64,000 nt of DNA. Source: Marinilabilia salmonicolor JCM 21150. Its GTDB lineage: Bacteria; Bacteroidota; Bacteroidia; Bacteroidales; Marinilabiliaceae. Location of the stretch: contig NZ_AJKI01000056.1 of assembly GCF_000259075.1 (NCBI RefSeq), forward strand, positions 1 to 64,000, given 5' to 3'. The position numbers were made by a program, and so were the translations under genes. Below are positions 18,201-27,044 of this stretch, in pieces. The notes beneath the pieces were generated by a model. The model did no database searches, was not told the origin of the DNA, and worked only from the letters and a program-made list of their open reading frames with translations. Position 1 is the stretch's first letter. The number at the start of each line of letters is the position of its first letter.

Positions 18201-18657
18201 CCCAGACTTACAATTGGTTCTCGACATCCCCGAATCTCTGAAAGAAGTAGCTGTCTTCACAGATGAACACAGGCTGCGTCAGGTAATCGTAAACCTCATG
18301 GGCAATGCTTTAAAATTCACCCCCGAAGGTTACATAAAGCTATCTGTTGGAAAATTCAGCGGTAAAGAACTAACCTCTTTTATTCCAAATCTGGAAATCG
18401 AGGACCCGCCGCACCGTGTGTTAATTTTCATGGTTGAAGATACAGGCATCGGAATTACAGAAGAGGAACAAAAAAATATTTTTCAACCATTCCGCAAAGC
18501 AGAAAATACCTCCGAATCAATATATGGAGGGATGGGACTTGGATTAAGTATTGTCAAAAGCATTCTGCCTGCACTGGGGGGTGACATCACTTTGCGATCC
18601 TACCCGGGACAGGGAACCACTTTTTATTTTTACATCCCCTATAACACAAGAGGTTAA
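15211..18657 (+). CDS. two-component sensor kinase with reg_prop and Y_Y_Y domains
   Basis: 1148 aa. The signal peptide is in residues 1-33. A periplasmic beta-propeller region of reg_prop repeats follows (recurring GYIWMGSSGGLYKWDG- and LWIGT-type motifs). A Y_Y_Y domain (about 720-800; RWKLEGFDSEWSEA) precedes one transmembrane helix at about 807-832 and a coiled coil. HisKA has His912 in NLSHEIRTPM, and the HATPase ends the protein. Most proteins with this sensor in Bacteroidota are hybrids ending in receiver plus AraC domains; this one stops after the kinase and has no receiver, so it needs a partner regulator encoded elsewhere. Stop is 1 nt from the convergent exporter gene. Confidence 0.92.
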   Translation: MSLFPDNSFKKPLFLRLMWFILLLFVVKTVQGNNASAPSYYFDNLTRQYGLIQSNIRVITPDNNGYIWMGSSGGLYKWDGLMISIYQNDKKDSLSLSNNNISALQPASDNSGLWIGTVFGGLNFFNFNTAKFHSWLPAISENDGQRFLNNIVSISEINDSILLLGTSLQGVLKVHLGNHKKPESFERITTTEGDTNFSAFGFKKVGNLTYAGTTRGLFIFDEKGALLKRIQSFDGGFTKEEWVKDIVQLSSGEIILATHNHLWKWDEKNMTSSLLSQNTDIEQITSITADHQDNIWIGTVNSGIFKTNSSGENVRNYIASEKDGALINNQINDLEFYGHQPLLLAGTPSGLSSIDFQKHIFRGHDIRKLSNAQNTSVFFLMKDSKHRTWFWTLDGLFRQKGPDQKFEKMLDTDHGKKQNIIMEGVELNGKIFLASSGGLLESNLNSNDFTLHTFSHDSVPKNRLNNLSSMAVSPDHKIWLTSQAGIVTFNPEDGTKSVFPFPLETWGTEFVHVTDMVFTHQNTRCWIGTRNEFLIHFDTETKEFRKVPAILKNSETRQHSRGNYVLSMTAQNDTSIWLATFGSGLLHLNTQTLNLSDEYANQTLSTNTYAVCSDNENNLWVSTDYGITRLNIQTKNLQEFGLDEGTFCQEFNERAVHVTPEGEIMMGGINGFVQFDPENIKLNDYVPPVFISSYYTGIPNSSIGGQSAIDVEEITSDIIEIPYERDNLSIGVSVLNFSHPEKNMIRWKLEGFDSEWSEAPATHIISYANLPPGKYQLKVKGANNHNVWNEEGDALQIIVNAPFYLQPWFAWTFGLFVLLLILGIFLMRMRLLKRQKIILAGLVREKTRNLQKAVTELRESQRKVMQQNQELEIHRHDLKELVARRTADLEKAKIKAEESDRLKTAFLANLSHEIRTPMNAIVGFSTLLNNMELSDNDKAEFLALIQQSGENLLALINDIIDISRIETGQMSFHPKFVTLGTFLNNIMKTLEFQPRKSPDLQLVLDIPESLKEVAVFTDEHRLRQVIVNLMGNALKFTPEGYIKLSVGKFSGKELTSFIPNLEIEDPPHRVLIFMVEDTGIGITEEEQKNIFQPFRKAENTSESIYGGMGLGLSIVKSILPALGGDITLRSYPGQGTTFYFYIPYNTRG

Positions 18658-18658
18658 C

Positions 18659-19576
18659 TCACACTTGCTTCTTTTGATTCTGAAAATTATACAGAACCAA
18701 AGATAAACCGATAAAAAGCATCCCGGATATTTGTAATACAGAGGGAGCCTCATCAGGAATAATGAGCCAACTAAAAAAAGCCCCGAAAACAGGAATAATA
18801 AACTTCCAGATGTTCAGATCAGAAACTTTCACCCCCGGTCGGTTCAGGAGGGTAAACCACAAAGAAAAAGCTGCGGCAGACAAGAAACTCAACCAAAAAA
18901 GGGATGCATAATATGGCCATTCGAAGGAAAAACCGCTAAAAGGCTGTTCAACCAATAAAGAGACCAGAAAAAGTGCGGCACCACCAATAATCAACTGAAC
19001 AGAGCTCAATCCTACCGGTGAGATATTCAAACTGCTTTGCTTACTAACCAACACATTCCCATATCCGGAAGCAACATTGGCCAATATCAGCATCCCGATT
19101 CCTGCCAACTGCCCAAACAGTGTATTGCCTGAGAAACTCAATCCCTTTTCCAGAGCCACCAGAACGATTCCGATTATTCCAATGGCAATGGTTCTGAACT
19201 TTCGCATGGTCAACAAATCATTCTTCATGGTTACATGTGCCACCAGAGCCGTAAAGAGCGGTTGCGAGCCGATAATAATGGCAGTTGTAGCTCCTTCCAC
19301 CAGATTAATCCCCTGGTAAAAAAGCGTGTACAACACAAAGGTTTGAAAAAAAGCAATCTTCAAAAATACCGGGAAGTGCTTCTTTAAATCCCTCCACAAT
19401 CTTTTCCACGATGCCACCAATGGCAAAATCATCAGACCCGAAAGAAAGAATCGGGTCCCCGCAAACTGCATCGGTGTGGTATATTCCAGCCCTATTTTGA
19501 TCCCCACAAATGCAGTTGACCATAGCAGACAGGCCAGGATGGCCAGAAAAGTGGTACTCTTTAATTTTGATAACAT
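18659..19576 (-). CDS. EamA-family (DMT superfamily) transporter
   Basis: 305 aa from the ATG at 19576, which begins the first membrane helix (LAILACLLWSTAFVGIKIGL). The 46 residues read through upstream are hydrophilic and atypical for the family. Ten hydrophobic helices form two EamA repeats (about 5-135 and 150-295). Such proteins export metabolites, often amino acids or purine derivatives; the substrate here cannot be read from sequence. It is divergent from the M6 protease and convergent with the sensor kinase. Confidence 0.88.
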   Translation of the reverse strand: MLSKLKSTTFLAILACLLWSTAFVGIKIGLEYTTPMQFAGTRFFLSGLMILPLVASWKRLWRDLKKHFPVFLKIAFFQTFVLYTLFYQGINLVEGATTAIIIGSQPLFTALVAHVTMKNDLLTMRKFRTIAIGIIGIVLVALEKGLSFSGNTLFGQLAGIGMLILANVASGYGNVLVSKQSSLNISPVGLSSVQLIIGGAALFLVSLLVEQPFSGFSFEWPYYASLFWLSFLSAAAFSLWFTLLNRPGVKVSDLNIWKFIIPVFGAFFSWLIIPDEAPSVLQISGMLFIGLSLVLYNFQNQKKQV

Positions 19577-19720
19577 TCGCTTTAATTTGTTTTGGAACCT
19601 TTTTTGCCCTAAATCGTTTACAAAGGTATATATTTGATGCTTTTTATAAGGTTCCACAAAATATCTGTTCTTCAACAAATAGTGGGAATGATTTTTTAAA
19701 CAGCTAAGAATCAAAAGAAC

Positions 19721-22700
19721 ATGGGGGCGATTTTTACCGGGAAAAAAACTTTCTTTTTAACACCAATACTGATAATTCTTCAATTATTCTTTATTTCATC
19801 TGGTGCCCTGGCTGTCGGGGCATTCCCTTATCCGCAGGAAATAACGCAACCCGATGGTTCGGTGCTTACCATCCGACAGCATGGCGATGAGTGGTATAAT
19901 TGGACAACCACCGCAGACGGATTTCATATTGTCAGAAATAAAGAAGGAATCTTTGAGTATGCAACACAATTAAAATCGGGTGAAATTACAGCCTCCGGAG
20001 TTAAAGCCTCCAATCCGGATAAGAGAACAACATCAGAAATCAACTTTCTCTCATCCACCCCCAAAAACTTAGGTATTTCCCGGGAAAAATATCTGGAAAA
20101 GAAATCCTCCAAATACTCCGGAGCGTTAAAAAGCTCTATAATGACCACCTACTTCCCTACCACAGGAAGCCCCAAGCTATTATTGATACTGGTCAACTTT
20201 TCTGACACTTCTCCCTCCTATCTGCAATCCTCTTTCGATGATTTCATGAACCTGCCGGGATACAATGGCACCGGAAGTTTTAAAGATTATTACGAGGAAG
20301 TCAGCGGGGGCGCTCTAAGTATCACCACCACAGTAACCGACTGGGTTACTGTGCCCGGGAACCATGACTATTACGGTCCGGAAACCAAATGGAGTGAATT
20401 TGCACTACATGCCATAAGGGCAGCAGCAAATCAGGGAGTTGATTTTTCACAGTTTGACAATGACGGAGACGGTGTTGTTGAAGGTATTGCCATCATGCAT
20501 CAGGGACCCGGACAAGAAGTAACAGGCAACGAAGATGATATCTGGTCACACTCTTACTCCTTTTCGTCAGCAGGAATAGGAACAACAGACCGGACATTTA
20601 ACGGTGTCATAGTGGACCAATACACGGTTCAGCCCGAACTAAAATCTCCGGACGGACAAATGAATACCATAGGGGTGATGTGTCATGAATTCGGACATAA
20701 CCTGGGACTTCCTGATTTTTACGACATCAACGAAGACACCGACGGACAATATGACGGGACCGGTCGCTGGGATATAATGGCCGGCGGAACCTACAACGGC
20801 TCCCCATACGGTTCCTCACCTGCCCATCACAATCCCTTTTCAAAAGCCGATTTGGGATGGGTAAATGTAACCGTTATCGAATCCCCCCAATCCATCTCCC
20901 TGGAACCGGTTATCTCCTCCAATGAGGTGTTGCGGATCAACAGCCCGGTAGAAAATGAATACCTGCTCATTGAAAATCGTCGGAAAACAGGCTTTGATTC
21001 ATACCTCTATTCAGAAGGAATGCTGGTTTATCATGCCGATGGCAACCTGATTGCTGACAGAAGATACTCAAACACCATCAATATAGATGAGCATCAGGGC
21101 TTTTATCCCATTGCTGCAAATCACATTATAAATGATGTCTCCTGTCCTTTTCCCGGAACAGCCAATGTTACAGAACTCACAGATACCAGCGATCCGTCCA
21201 TGACCACATGGAGCGGCGAAGGATTCAACCGAAGCATCACGGCAATTACTCAAGTCAGCGAAACCATACATTTTGATTTCATGTCCTTCCAGGATGGCTC
21301 TCCACTTACATTTTCTGCACAGGGGACAGATGAAAAGAGTATTTACCTGAGCTGGACTCCCGGCATACAGGACAATTCTGAGTTACCGGTTTTACTGGCA
21401 TGGAACACAGCCGACACCTTTGGAACACCGGTAGATGGCACCGCATACAACTCCGGCGATGCCATTGACGGAGGAGGAACAGTTCTTTATTACGGCAACT
21501 CGGTTCAGGAATTTATCCATGATAACCTGAATCCATCTACCACCTACCATTATGCCATCTGGACGGACAAAGGCAGTACCTATTCGCAAAGTCTGAGGAG
21601 CAGTGCCTCCACAAAGTCTGCTCCTGTTTCAACATTTCCCTGGCAGGACGATTTCGAAACCGGACTTCAGAACTGGAGACAGGAATTTATTTCCGGGACC
21701 AACAGTTGGGGCTCAACCACACTATCCGTAAAAGAAGTAACGGTACCAGCCTACTCCGGAAGTGTTTATGCTTCTTTTTTTCAGGGGACTTCCATCCCCA
21801 AAACAACCCGTCTCATATCTCCGGTTTTTAATCTGGAGCCCGGAGAAACTTACACCCTGAAGTTCAGACACCTGCAGCCGCTATGGGCACCGGATCAGGA
21901 CGAACTTAGAGTTCTTATCAGACCATTGAGTACAGGTATTTGGGAAGAACTGGTTCACTACACCGATGACATTGGAGAGTGGACAGCCCGTGCCTTGGAA
22001 CTCCCCTATTCCGAACCATGTGAAATTGCCTTTGAAGGAACCTCAAATTACGGTTACGGAATTGGAATCGACATGGTGGAAGTGATAAACAGCACAAGTT
22101 GCCAGGCAAAACCCGACATTGCCCCTGCGAACATCGAGACATCCAATATCACCAAAGTTTCTGCCGACCTCTCCTGGACAAGCGGAAATGGAGATGCCCT
22201 GCTTATACTTGCACGCAAAGACGCTGATATTGTTGACTTACCAGCCAATGGAACCATTTACAACCCAAGTGCAGCGTTCGGCGCCGGCGACAACATCGGA
22301 AACAACACTTATGTCCTTTACAACGGATCGGGAAATCAGGTCTCCCTTTCAGGACTGGAACACACCACAGATTATTATCTTCAGTTTTATGAATACAATG
22401 AAAATAATTTGTGTTATCAGCTCAATCCGGCAACTCATATTCTTTCCACGGAAGATGTCTTTTACGACATTACTTTTGAGGTTAATGATGATGCAGCCAA
22501 TGCACTGCCCAATGCCAAAGTAATATTTGAAGGAGACACCATTCTCACGGACGCAACCGGTAAAATCACCCGACAGGTAAAACACGATAATAAATTCACA
22601 CACGTGGATGTAATCGCAAATGGTTACCACGGAAAAGCAACCCGGTTTATTCCATCTTCGTCACAGACCATCACGTTGGAGTTGTTGCCTTTCAACCCCT

Positions 22701-24154
22701 TGGCCCCTGCATCCCTGACAGCAACGATTGACTATAAAACTGTCAATTTGCAATGGGAACCGGTCATTAATGAAAACTTTGAGAATTATCAGGATTTTTC
22801 TAACAGTATTACCGGATGGACTTTTGAAGATCGGGATCAGGCGCCTACCTATGGTATTTACACCCTTACCTGGCCCAATGAACAAAACCCCATGGCATAT
22901 ATGGTACTAGATGTCTATGATGAAAACCTGTTGCAGATGGAGTACAACATCTCTGCATGGTCGGGCAGTAAAGTACTTGCCGCGTTTGCCGCACAAGAAG
23001 TACAAAGCGATGACTGGCTGATATCTCCTCCGTTTAAAGTTAAGGAGGGAGATTTCTTCTCACTTGTTGCCAGAACACTGGCAAACTCATCAGATGGCTA
23101 CACATGGGGCAATGAGGTTATTGAAATCAAAATCAGACCTGTCGGCGAATCCACCTGGACATCTCTTTCCGGAACAGACTTTTCGGTACCGGTTTCCTGG
23201 ACCCGCTTTGAATACAGCCTTGCTGCCTACATCGGACAATCCGTTGAAATAGCTGTTCAAAACAAAGGAACAGATACATTCATATTACTCCTTGACGACA
23301 TTTTTGTAGGGCCCGAACAAGGTGCATTGAATACAGATCCAACGCCTGTCTTCCCTGCATCAGCCCAAATCAGTAAAACACCGAAGGCAAATGGCGGGAT
23401 CAGCCACAAAGATCATAAGGCCAACAGAACACAAAAATCAAACACAGAAACCAGTCCCGTGTTTTATTCAGGTAATATTGAATATGCTGTTTACAGAGAC
23501 AATGTTGAGATCGGACATCGAACCGGATTTGCCAATACCTCCTTCAGCGAGATGGTGGATGGCCTCTCAGACTATGAATATAAAGTAAAAGCTTTGTATC
23601 CATATACAGGCATGGAATCAGCGTTTTCAAATGTAATTTGGGCAGAAACCGGATATACAATCACATTTGAAGTAAAAGATGATGCCGGAGCGGCGATTGA
23701 CGGAGCTATCGTAAATTTCAATAATACATCAAAGACAACAGACGAAAACGGAAGAGTACTCTTTACTAAAGTCCCGCAAAGGACAGGTATGGAATACATA
23801 ATTTCAGCCCTGGAATTTAATGATTATCAAGATACAGTGAACACTACATCCAACAGTACAATTAACGTGACAATGGCGGTAGCCAGTTCAAGTATTCAAC
23901 AGAGGTCTGCAGAAAAGATTACCGTTTTCCCCAATCCGGTAAAATCAAAGGCCACTATTCAGCATCTTCCGAACACTGTTTTTAATGTAGCTCTTTTCGA
24001 TTTGACGGGAAAACAGGTTGATCAAAAACAAATTCGTGGAGGTGAACCGGCAGAGTGGGACTTCTCAACCTATAAATCGGGCATTTACATGATGATACTC
24101 CGATCCGAAACAGGAAACGTTCAACGTTTGAAAATCATCAAACAAAGAGAATAA
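19721..24154 (+). CDS. secreted M6-family metalloprotease with T9SS sorting domain
   Basis: 1477 aa. The signal peptide covers about 1-32. An M6 (immune inhibitor A-like) catalytic domain follows, with HEFGHNLGLPD starting at His322 (zinc ligands His322, His326; catalytic Glu323). Downstream are fibronectin-III-like domains, two jelly-roll (MAM/cleaved-adhesin-like) segments (around 640-790 and 1020-1180), and two carboxypeptidase-regulatory-like repeats (TFEVNDDAANALPNAKV, TFEVKDDAGAAIDGAIV). The last 75 residues are a type A T9SS sorting domain (ITVFPNPVKSK...GIYMMIL). It is probably exported to the surface or medium to degrade protein. A strong terminator follows immediately. Confidence 0.94.
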   Translation: MGAIFTGKKTFFLTPILIILQLFFISSGALAVGAFPYPQEITQPDGSVLTIRQHGDEWYNWTTTADGFHIVRNKEGIFEYATQLKSGEITASGVKASNPDKRTTSEINFLSSTPKNLGISREKYLEKKSSKYSGALKSSIMTTYFPTTGSPKLLLILVNFSDTSPSYLQSSFDDFMNLPGYNGTGSFKDYYEEVSGGALSITTTVTDWVTVPGNHDYYGPETKWSEFALHAIRAAANQGVDFSQFDNDGDGVVEGIAIMHQGPGQEVTGNEDDIWSHSYSFSSAGIGTTDRTFNGVIVDQYTVQPELKSPDGQMNTIGVMCHEFGHNLGLPDFYDINEDTDGQYDGTGRWDIMAGGTYNGSPYGSSPAHHNPFSKADLGWVNVTVIESPQSISLEPVISSNEVLRINSPVENEYLLIENRRKTGFDSYLYSEGMLVYHADGNLIADRRYSNTINIDEHQGFYPIAANHIINDVSCPFPGTANVTELTDTSDPSMTTWSGEGFNRSITAITQVSETIHFDFMSFQDGSPLTFSAQGTDEKSIYLSWTPGIQDNSELPVLLAWNTADTFGTPVDGTAYNSGDAIDGGGTVLYYGNSVQEFIHDNLNPSTTYHYAIWTDKGSTYSQSLRSSASTKSAPVSTFPWQDDFETGLQNWRQEFISGTNSWGSTTLSVKEVTVPAYSGSVYASFFQGTSIPKTTRLISPVFNLEPGETYTLKFRHLQPLWAPDQDELRVLIRPLSTGIWEELVHYTDDIGEWTARALELPYSEPCEIAFEGTSNYGYGIGIDMVEVINSTSCQAKPDIAPANIETSNITKVSADLSWTSGNGDALLILARKDADIVDLPANGTIYNPSAAFGAGDNIGNNTYVLYNGSGNQVSLSGLEHTTDYYLQFYEYNENNLCYQLNPATHILSTEDVFYDITFEVNDDAANALPNAKVIFEGDTILTDATGKITRQVKHDNKFTHVDVIANGYHGKATRFIPSSSQTITLELLPFNPLAPASLTATIDYKTVNLQWEPVINENFENYQDFSNSITGWTFEDRDQAPTYGIYTLTWPNEQNPMAYMVLDVYDENLLQMEYNISAWSGSKVLAAFAAQEVQSDDWLISPPFKVKEGDFFSLVARTLANSSDGYTWGNEVIEIKIRPVGESTWTSLSGTDFSVPVSWTRFEYSLAAYIGQSVEIAVQNKGTDTFILLLDDIFVGPEQGALNTDPTPVFPASAQISKTPKANGGISHKDHKANRTQKSNTETSPVFYSGNIEYAVYRDNVEIGHRTGFANTSFSEMVDGLSDYEYKVKALYPYTGMESAFSNVIWAETGYTITFEVKDDAGAAIDGAIVNFNNTSKTTDENGRVLFTKVPQRTGMEYIISALEFNDYQDTVNTTSNSTINVTMAVASSSIQQRSAEKITVFPNPVKSKATIQHLPNTVFNVALFDLTGKQVDQKQIRGGEPAEWDFSTYKSGIYMMILRSETGNVQRLKIIKQRE

Positions 24155-24186
24155 AAAAAGCCCCGCAGTTTTGCGGGGCTTTTTTT
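24153..24186. terminator. bidirectional intrinsic terminator
   Basis: A7-GCCCCGCA-GTTT-TGCGGGGC-T7. It serves the protease on the plus strand and the tRNA pair on the minus strand; the tRNA-Thr 3' end is only 1 nt away. Confidence 0.92.
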
Positions 24187-24187
24187 G

Positions 24188-24259
24188 AGCCAATGACGGG
24201 AGTTGAACCCGTGACCTCTTCCTTACCAAGGAAGCGCTCTACCACTGAGCTACATCGGC
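24188..24259 (-). tRNA. tRNA-Thr (GGU anticodon)
   Basis: The minus-strand cloverleaf has acceptor GCCGATG/CATTGGC, D arm GCTC/GAGC, anticodon stem CTTCC/GGAAG with loop TTGGTAA (anticodon GGT), and T arm ACGGG/CCCGT. The discriminator is T, and no CCA is encoded. It is probably transcribed with the tRNA-Gly just upstream on the same strand. Confidence 0.95.
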
Positions 24260-24341
24260 AACATCAATTATCAATTACTCTTTTTGATCGAAAAACGGAA
24301 CTTCCCGATCAATCGGGATAGACTTCTCGTCCCATTTTCTG

Positions 24342-24414
<73 letters not shown>

Positions 24415-24648
24415 ATTTTAATTCATATTTTTAACAACCTTCTGTCGGGCTTTCCCTGTCAGGCGGTGCAAAAGTATAAAAAAAATGTTTTCCGCAAAAT
24501 GGATTTACCATTAAAATTTACTCAAAAAAGAAAAAAACCATTGCAAACGTTTTTGCAACGGTTTTTCATTTATGGAGAGCAGAAATAAAATTCTTTTTTA
24601 AAATATTGGATATCCACAGCTTACCTCTCATCCCAACCCTGCGAATTG

Positions 24649-25803
24649 TTAACGCTTCAAAAAAAAGGAAGCATCTTCAAAAACTGAGTTAAAAGCATTT
24701 TCCACTTTCTCTTTGATAGAAAAATCATTAATTGGAAAAGGCATTTCATGCGAATACTTAAAATCAAAATCGGCCACAGAAACATTACTGCATTGTCCCC
24801 CACAGAAAGTATTAAATATGGCTTGTCCGGGAATTACCTTATCCAGAGAAAGCCCAAGTGCTTTAATCCTGTGTGCAAGTGATTTCAGCCTCCATTCGCG
24901 CTCCGAGCGCAGATAATTAAAAGAGACCATAGACCGGAAAACCTCCAAAACAGAGTTCCCAAAGGGCTTGAGTACATCAAATAATTTACCGGAGGACTTT
25001 CGGATCTCAAAACTCCTCACAAATTCAGACAATGATTCGTAAGCTTTATTGTCCAGAATATTCTTGGAGCGTCCGTCCATTTGATCAAAGGTCGAACCAC
25101 CGCAAAAAAGAAATGCCTTACTGGAAGAGAAAAGATTATCAGGATTAGACATCAACAAAATTTCAGTAACCAGGGCACCTATGGAATAAGAAAAAAAATC
25201 AACTTCGGTTCCTTCCGAAAACAACGGATGATTCCCGGCAGAAATCACTCCGGTAAGTTTCACAAGATCCTGAATGCTTTGCAACCCTGATGAGATAAAA
25301 ACCTCCGGAGTTTTGTCAAGCCTGCTGCTTAAAGCAACATTGGCAAATGAACTGTTTTGAATAGGCCCAAAAAAGGTTTTGCGTTGGCGAACAAACTCAC
25401 TCATCTTTCGTGGATAGGCCCATGCTTCGGGAGAACGATTCATGTGATTTGCCAAAGGAAACAAAATCACCGGGGCTCCGGTCCAATCTGCAAGTTTGTA
25501 AGCCCAGACAAGATACTTCCCCCATTTCCGCTCGTTCAGTCCGTGCAAAAGCACAATGGCATGGGCATCCTTCTTTTTATGAACCGGTTCAAAAACAGCA
25601 TATCTAAAGTAACGATTGCAACTATTACCAGACAAGAAATTACCCTCCAAATTGACACTGGAGGACTCATCAGCAGAAGAACCTTCATATTGCGATTCGA
25701 AAGGAAAAGTATGAAACACCACCCTATGATCCAACCTCCCAAAAGCGTGCCTGAGATCAAACTTATTCAATAGTGTTTCCTGCAATTCAAAAAGCAATTC
25801 CAT
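24649..25803 (-). CDS. DUF6051-like alpha/beta-hydrolase-fold protein
   Basis: 384 aa. It has features of an alpha/beta hydrolase: an oxyanion-type segment AIVLLHGLNERKWG at about 81-94 and a nucleophile-elbow-like FFSYSIGALV, with Ser in a degenerate G/S-x-S-x-G. A late Asp/His pair is not obvious. It resembles the DUF6051 proteins of Bacteroidota, which have no assigned function. No signal peptide is seen. It stands alone between the tRNA pair and the LytTR genes. Enzymatic activity is an inference from the fold. Confidence 0.7.
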   Translation of the reverse strand: MELLFELQETLLNKFDLRHAFGRLDHRVVFHTFPFESQYEGSSADESSSVNLEGNFLSGNSCNRYFRYAVFEPVHKKKDAHAIVLLHGLNERKWGKYLVWAYKLADWTGAPVILFPLANHMNRSPEAWAYPRKMSEFVRQRKTFFGPIQNSSFANVALSSRLDKTPEVFISSGLQSIQDLVKLTGVISAGNHPLFSEGTEVDFFSYSIGALVTEILLMSNPDNLFSSSKAFLFCGGSTFDQMDGRSKNILDNKAYESLSEFVRSFEIRKSSGKLFDVLKPFGNSVLEVFRSMVSFNYLRSEREWRLKSLAHRIKALGLSLDKVIPGQAIFNTFCGGQCSNVSVADFDFKYSHEMPFPINDFSIKEKVENAFNSVFEDASFFLKR

Positions 25804-26180
25804 AATTAAAAAGGTTGTTTTTCCACAATCATTTTCTGACTACAAATAAACATTAAAAAAAAATATCTTCTCCTTCAATGTAGCCACCAACAGCAGTTTG
25901 GGATAATTGACAATGTCGGTGGGGCGAATGCGAGACAAATGGGATAAATGAAAACACACAGAATTAAAAAACAAATCCTTGCCATAAAAAAAGGTTGGTA
26001 GAAAAAAGATCACTATTTTTGAATCACCAAAAAGGGCTGAAAAAATATTCTGAACAGATCAAAAACATGGATGCTTTTGAGGATCCAAAAATGCGGTTCA
26101 TGTAATCAATTGCATAAAGTCTGACAAATATCATTAATTTAGCCCTCCCGTTTTCATGTAAAACAATAAATATTAAACGG
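25804..26180. other. intergenic region upstream of the LytTR pair
   Basis: About 380 bp, AT-rich, without a convincing ORF, tRNA or terminator. The only promoter-like sequence is TAATTTAG near 26137, one mismatch from TAnnTTTG and about 35 bp before the LytTR membrane protein gene. Confidence 0.6.
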
Positions 26181-27026
26181 ATGCAAAGGAGGCCAAAGCG
26201 AATACCCGATTATTTTGTCACCAGAAAGAATACCATATTGCAGGTATTGTTTGCAACTCTTTTTGCATACATTTTCATCAACATATACCGACCATTTGGG
26301 TCAGGAGAATGGTACAACATCAGTTCTGCTGAGTTTATTTTTTATTCAGGACTACTGGTAATAGCGGGAATGCTTGTGGTTTTGCTGAGCAGGATATTCC
26401 TGATGTTCCTGATAAAAAAGAAAAATCCCGTTACCATTCGTTATTACATTCTGATGATTGCAGGAGAAATACTTCTGATGGCTGCCATGTATGCTTTCCT
26501 GGAAAAATTCACCATGCATGATCCGCGAAGTTTCGGTTTTCTTTTTTACCTGGCGCTTCAAAATACAGCTCTTATACTATTGATTCCTTATGTAATATCA
26601 TTGTTGTTTTTTGCCTGGAAAGAAAAGAGCATGAGCCTTAACAACCTTTTAAACCAGGTCAGGCACTCCTCCAATTTCATCTCATTTCATGATGACAAGG
26701 GAATCCTTCGAATCTCATTAAAACTTGAAGATTTACTTTATCTGGAGTCTTCCGACAATTATGTTTCCATAAAATATCTTCACAACAATCAACCTAAATC
26801 GGTTCTAATCCGGAATACGCTGAAGAATATTGAAAAGAAATTTGAAAATTCAACCCTGCTCAGATGTCATCGATCCTACATTGTTAACACCAAAAGGGTG
26901 AGCATGGTGAAGAAAGAGGGCACTGCAATGAAGCTATTAATTGAGAGTCCCAACAGTGAAAAGATACCGGTCTCAAGAGGATACCAAACCATGGTAAAAG
27001 ATTTCTTTGACCAAAAACACAAATAA
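26181..27026 (+). CDS. membrane-anchored LytTR DNA-binding protein
   Basis: 281 aa. Four hydrophobic helices are seen at about 16-36, 47-70, 84-104 and 115-140. A cytoplasmic linker and a LytTR DNA-binding domain (about 178-278) follow, with YLESSDNYVSIKYL and RCHRSYIVNTKRVSMVKKEG. There is neither a receiver nor a kinase domain, so it would bind DNA from the membrane. It is separated by 18 nt from the LytTR response regulator, so the two probably form an operon and may recognise the same site. No sensor kinase gene is adjacent. Confidence 0.88.
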   Translation: MQRRPKRIPDYFVTRKNTILQVLFATLFAYIFINIYRPFGSGEWYNISSAEFIFYSGLLVIAGMLVVLLSRIFLMFLIKKKNPVTIRYYILMIAGEILLMAAMYAFLEKFTMHDPRSFGFLFYLALQNTALILLIPYVISLLFFAWKEKSMSLNNLLNQVRHSSNFISFHDDKGILRISLKLEDLLYLESSDNYVSIKYLHNNQPKSVLIRNTLKNIEKKFENSTLLRCHRSYIVNTKRVSMVKKEGTAMKLLIESPNSEKIPVSRGYQTMVKDFFDQKHK

Positions 27027-27044
27027 CCTGAAACCTGAAAACAA

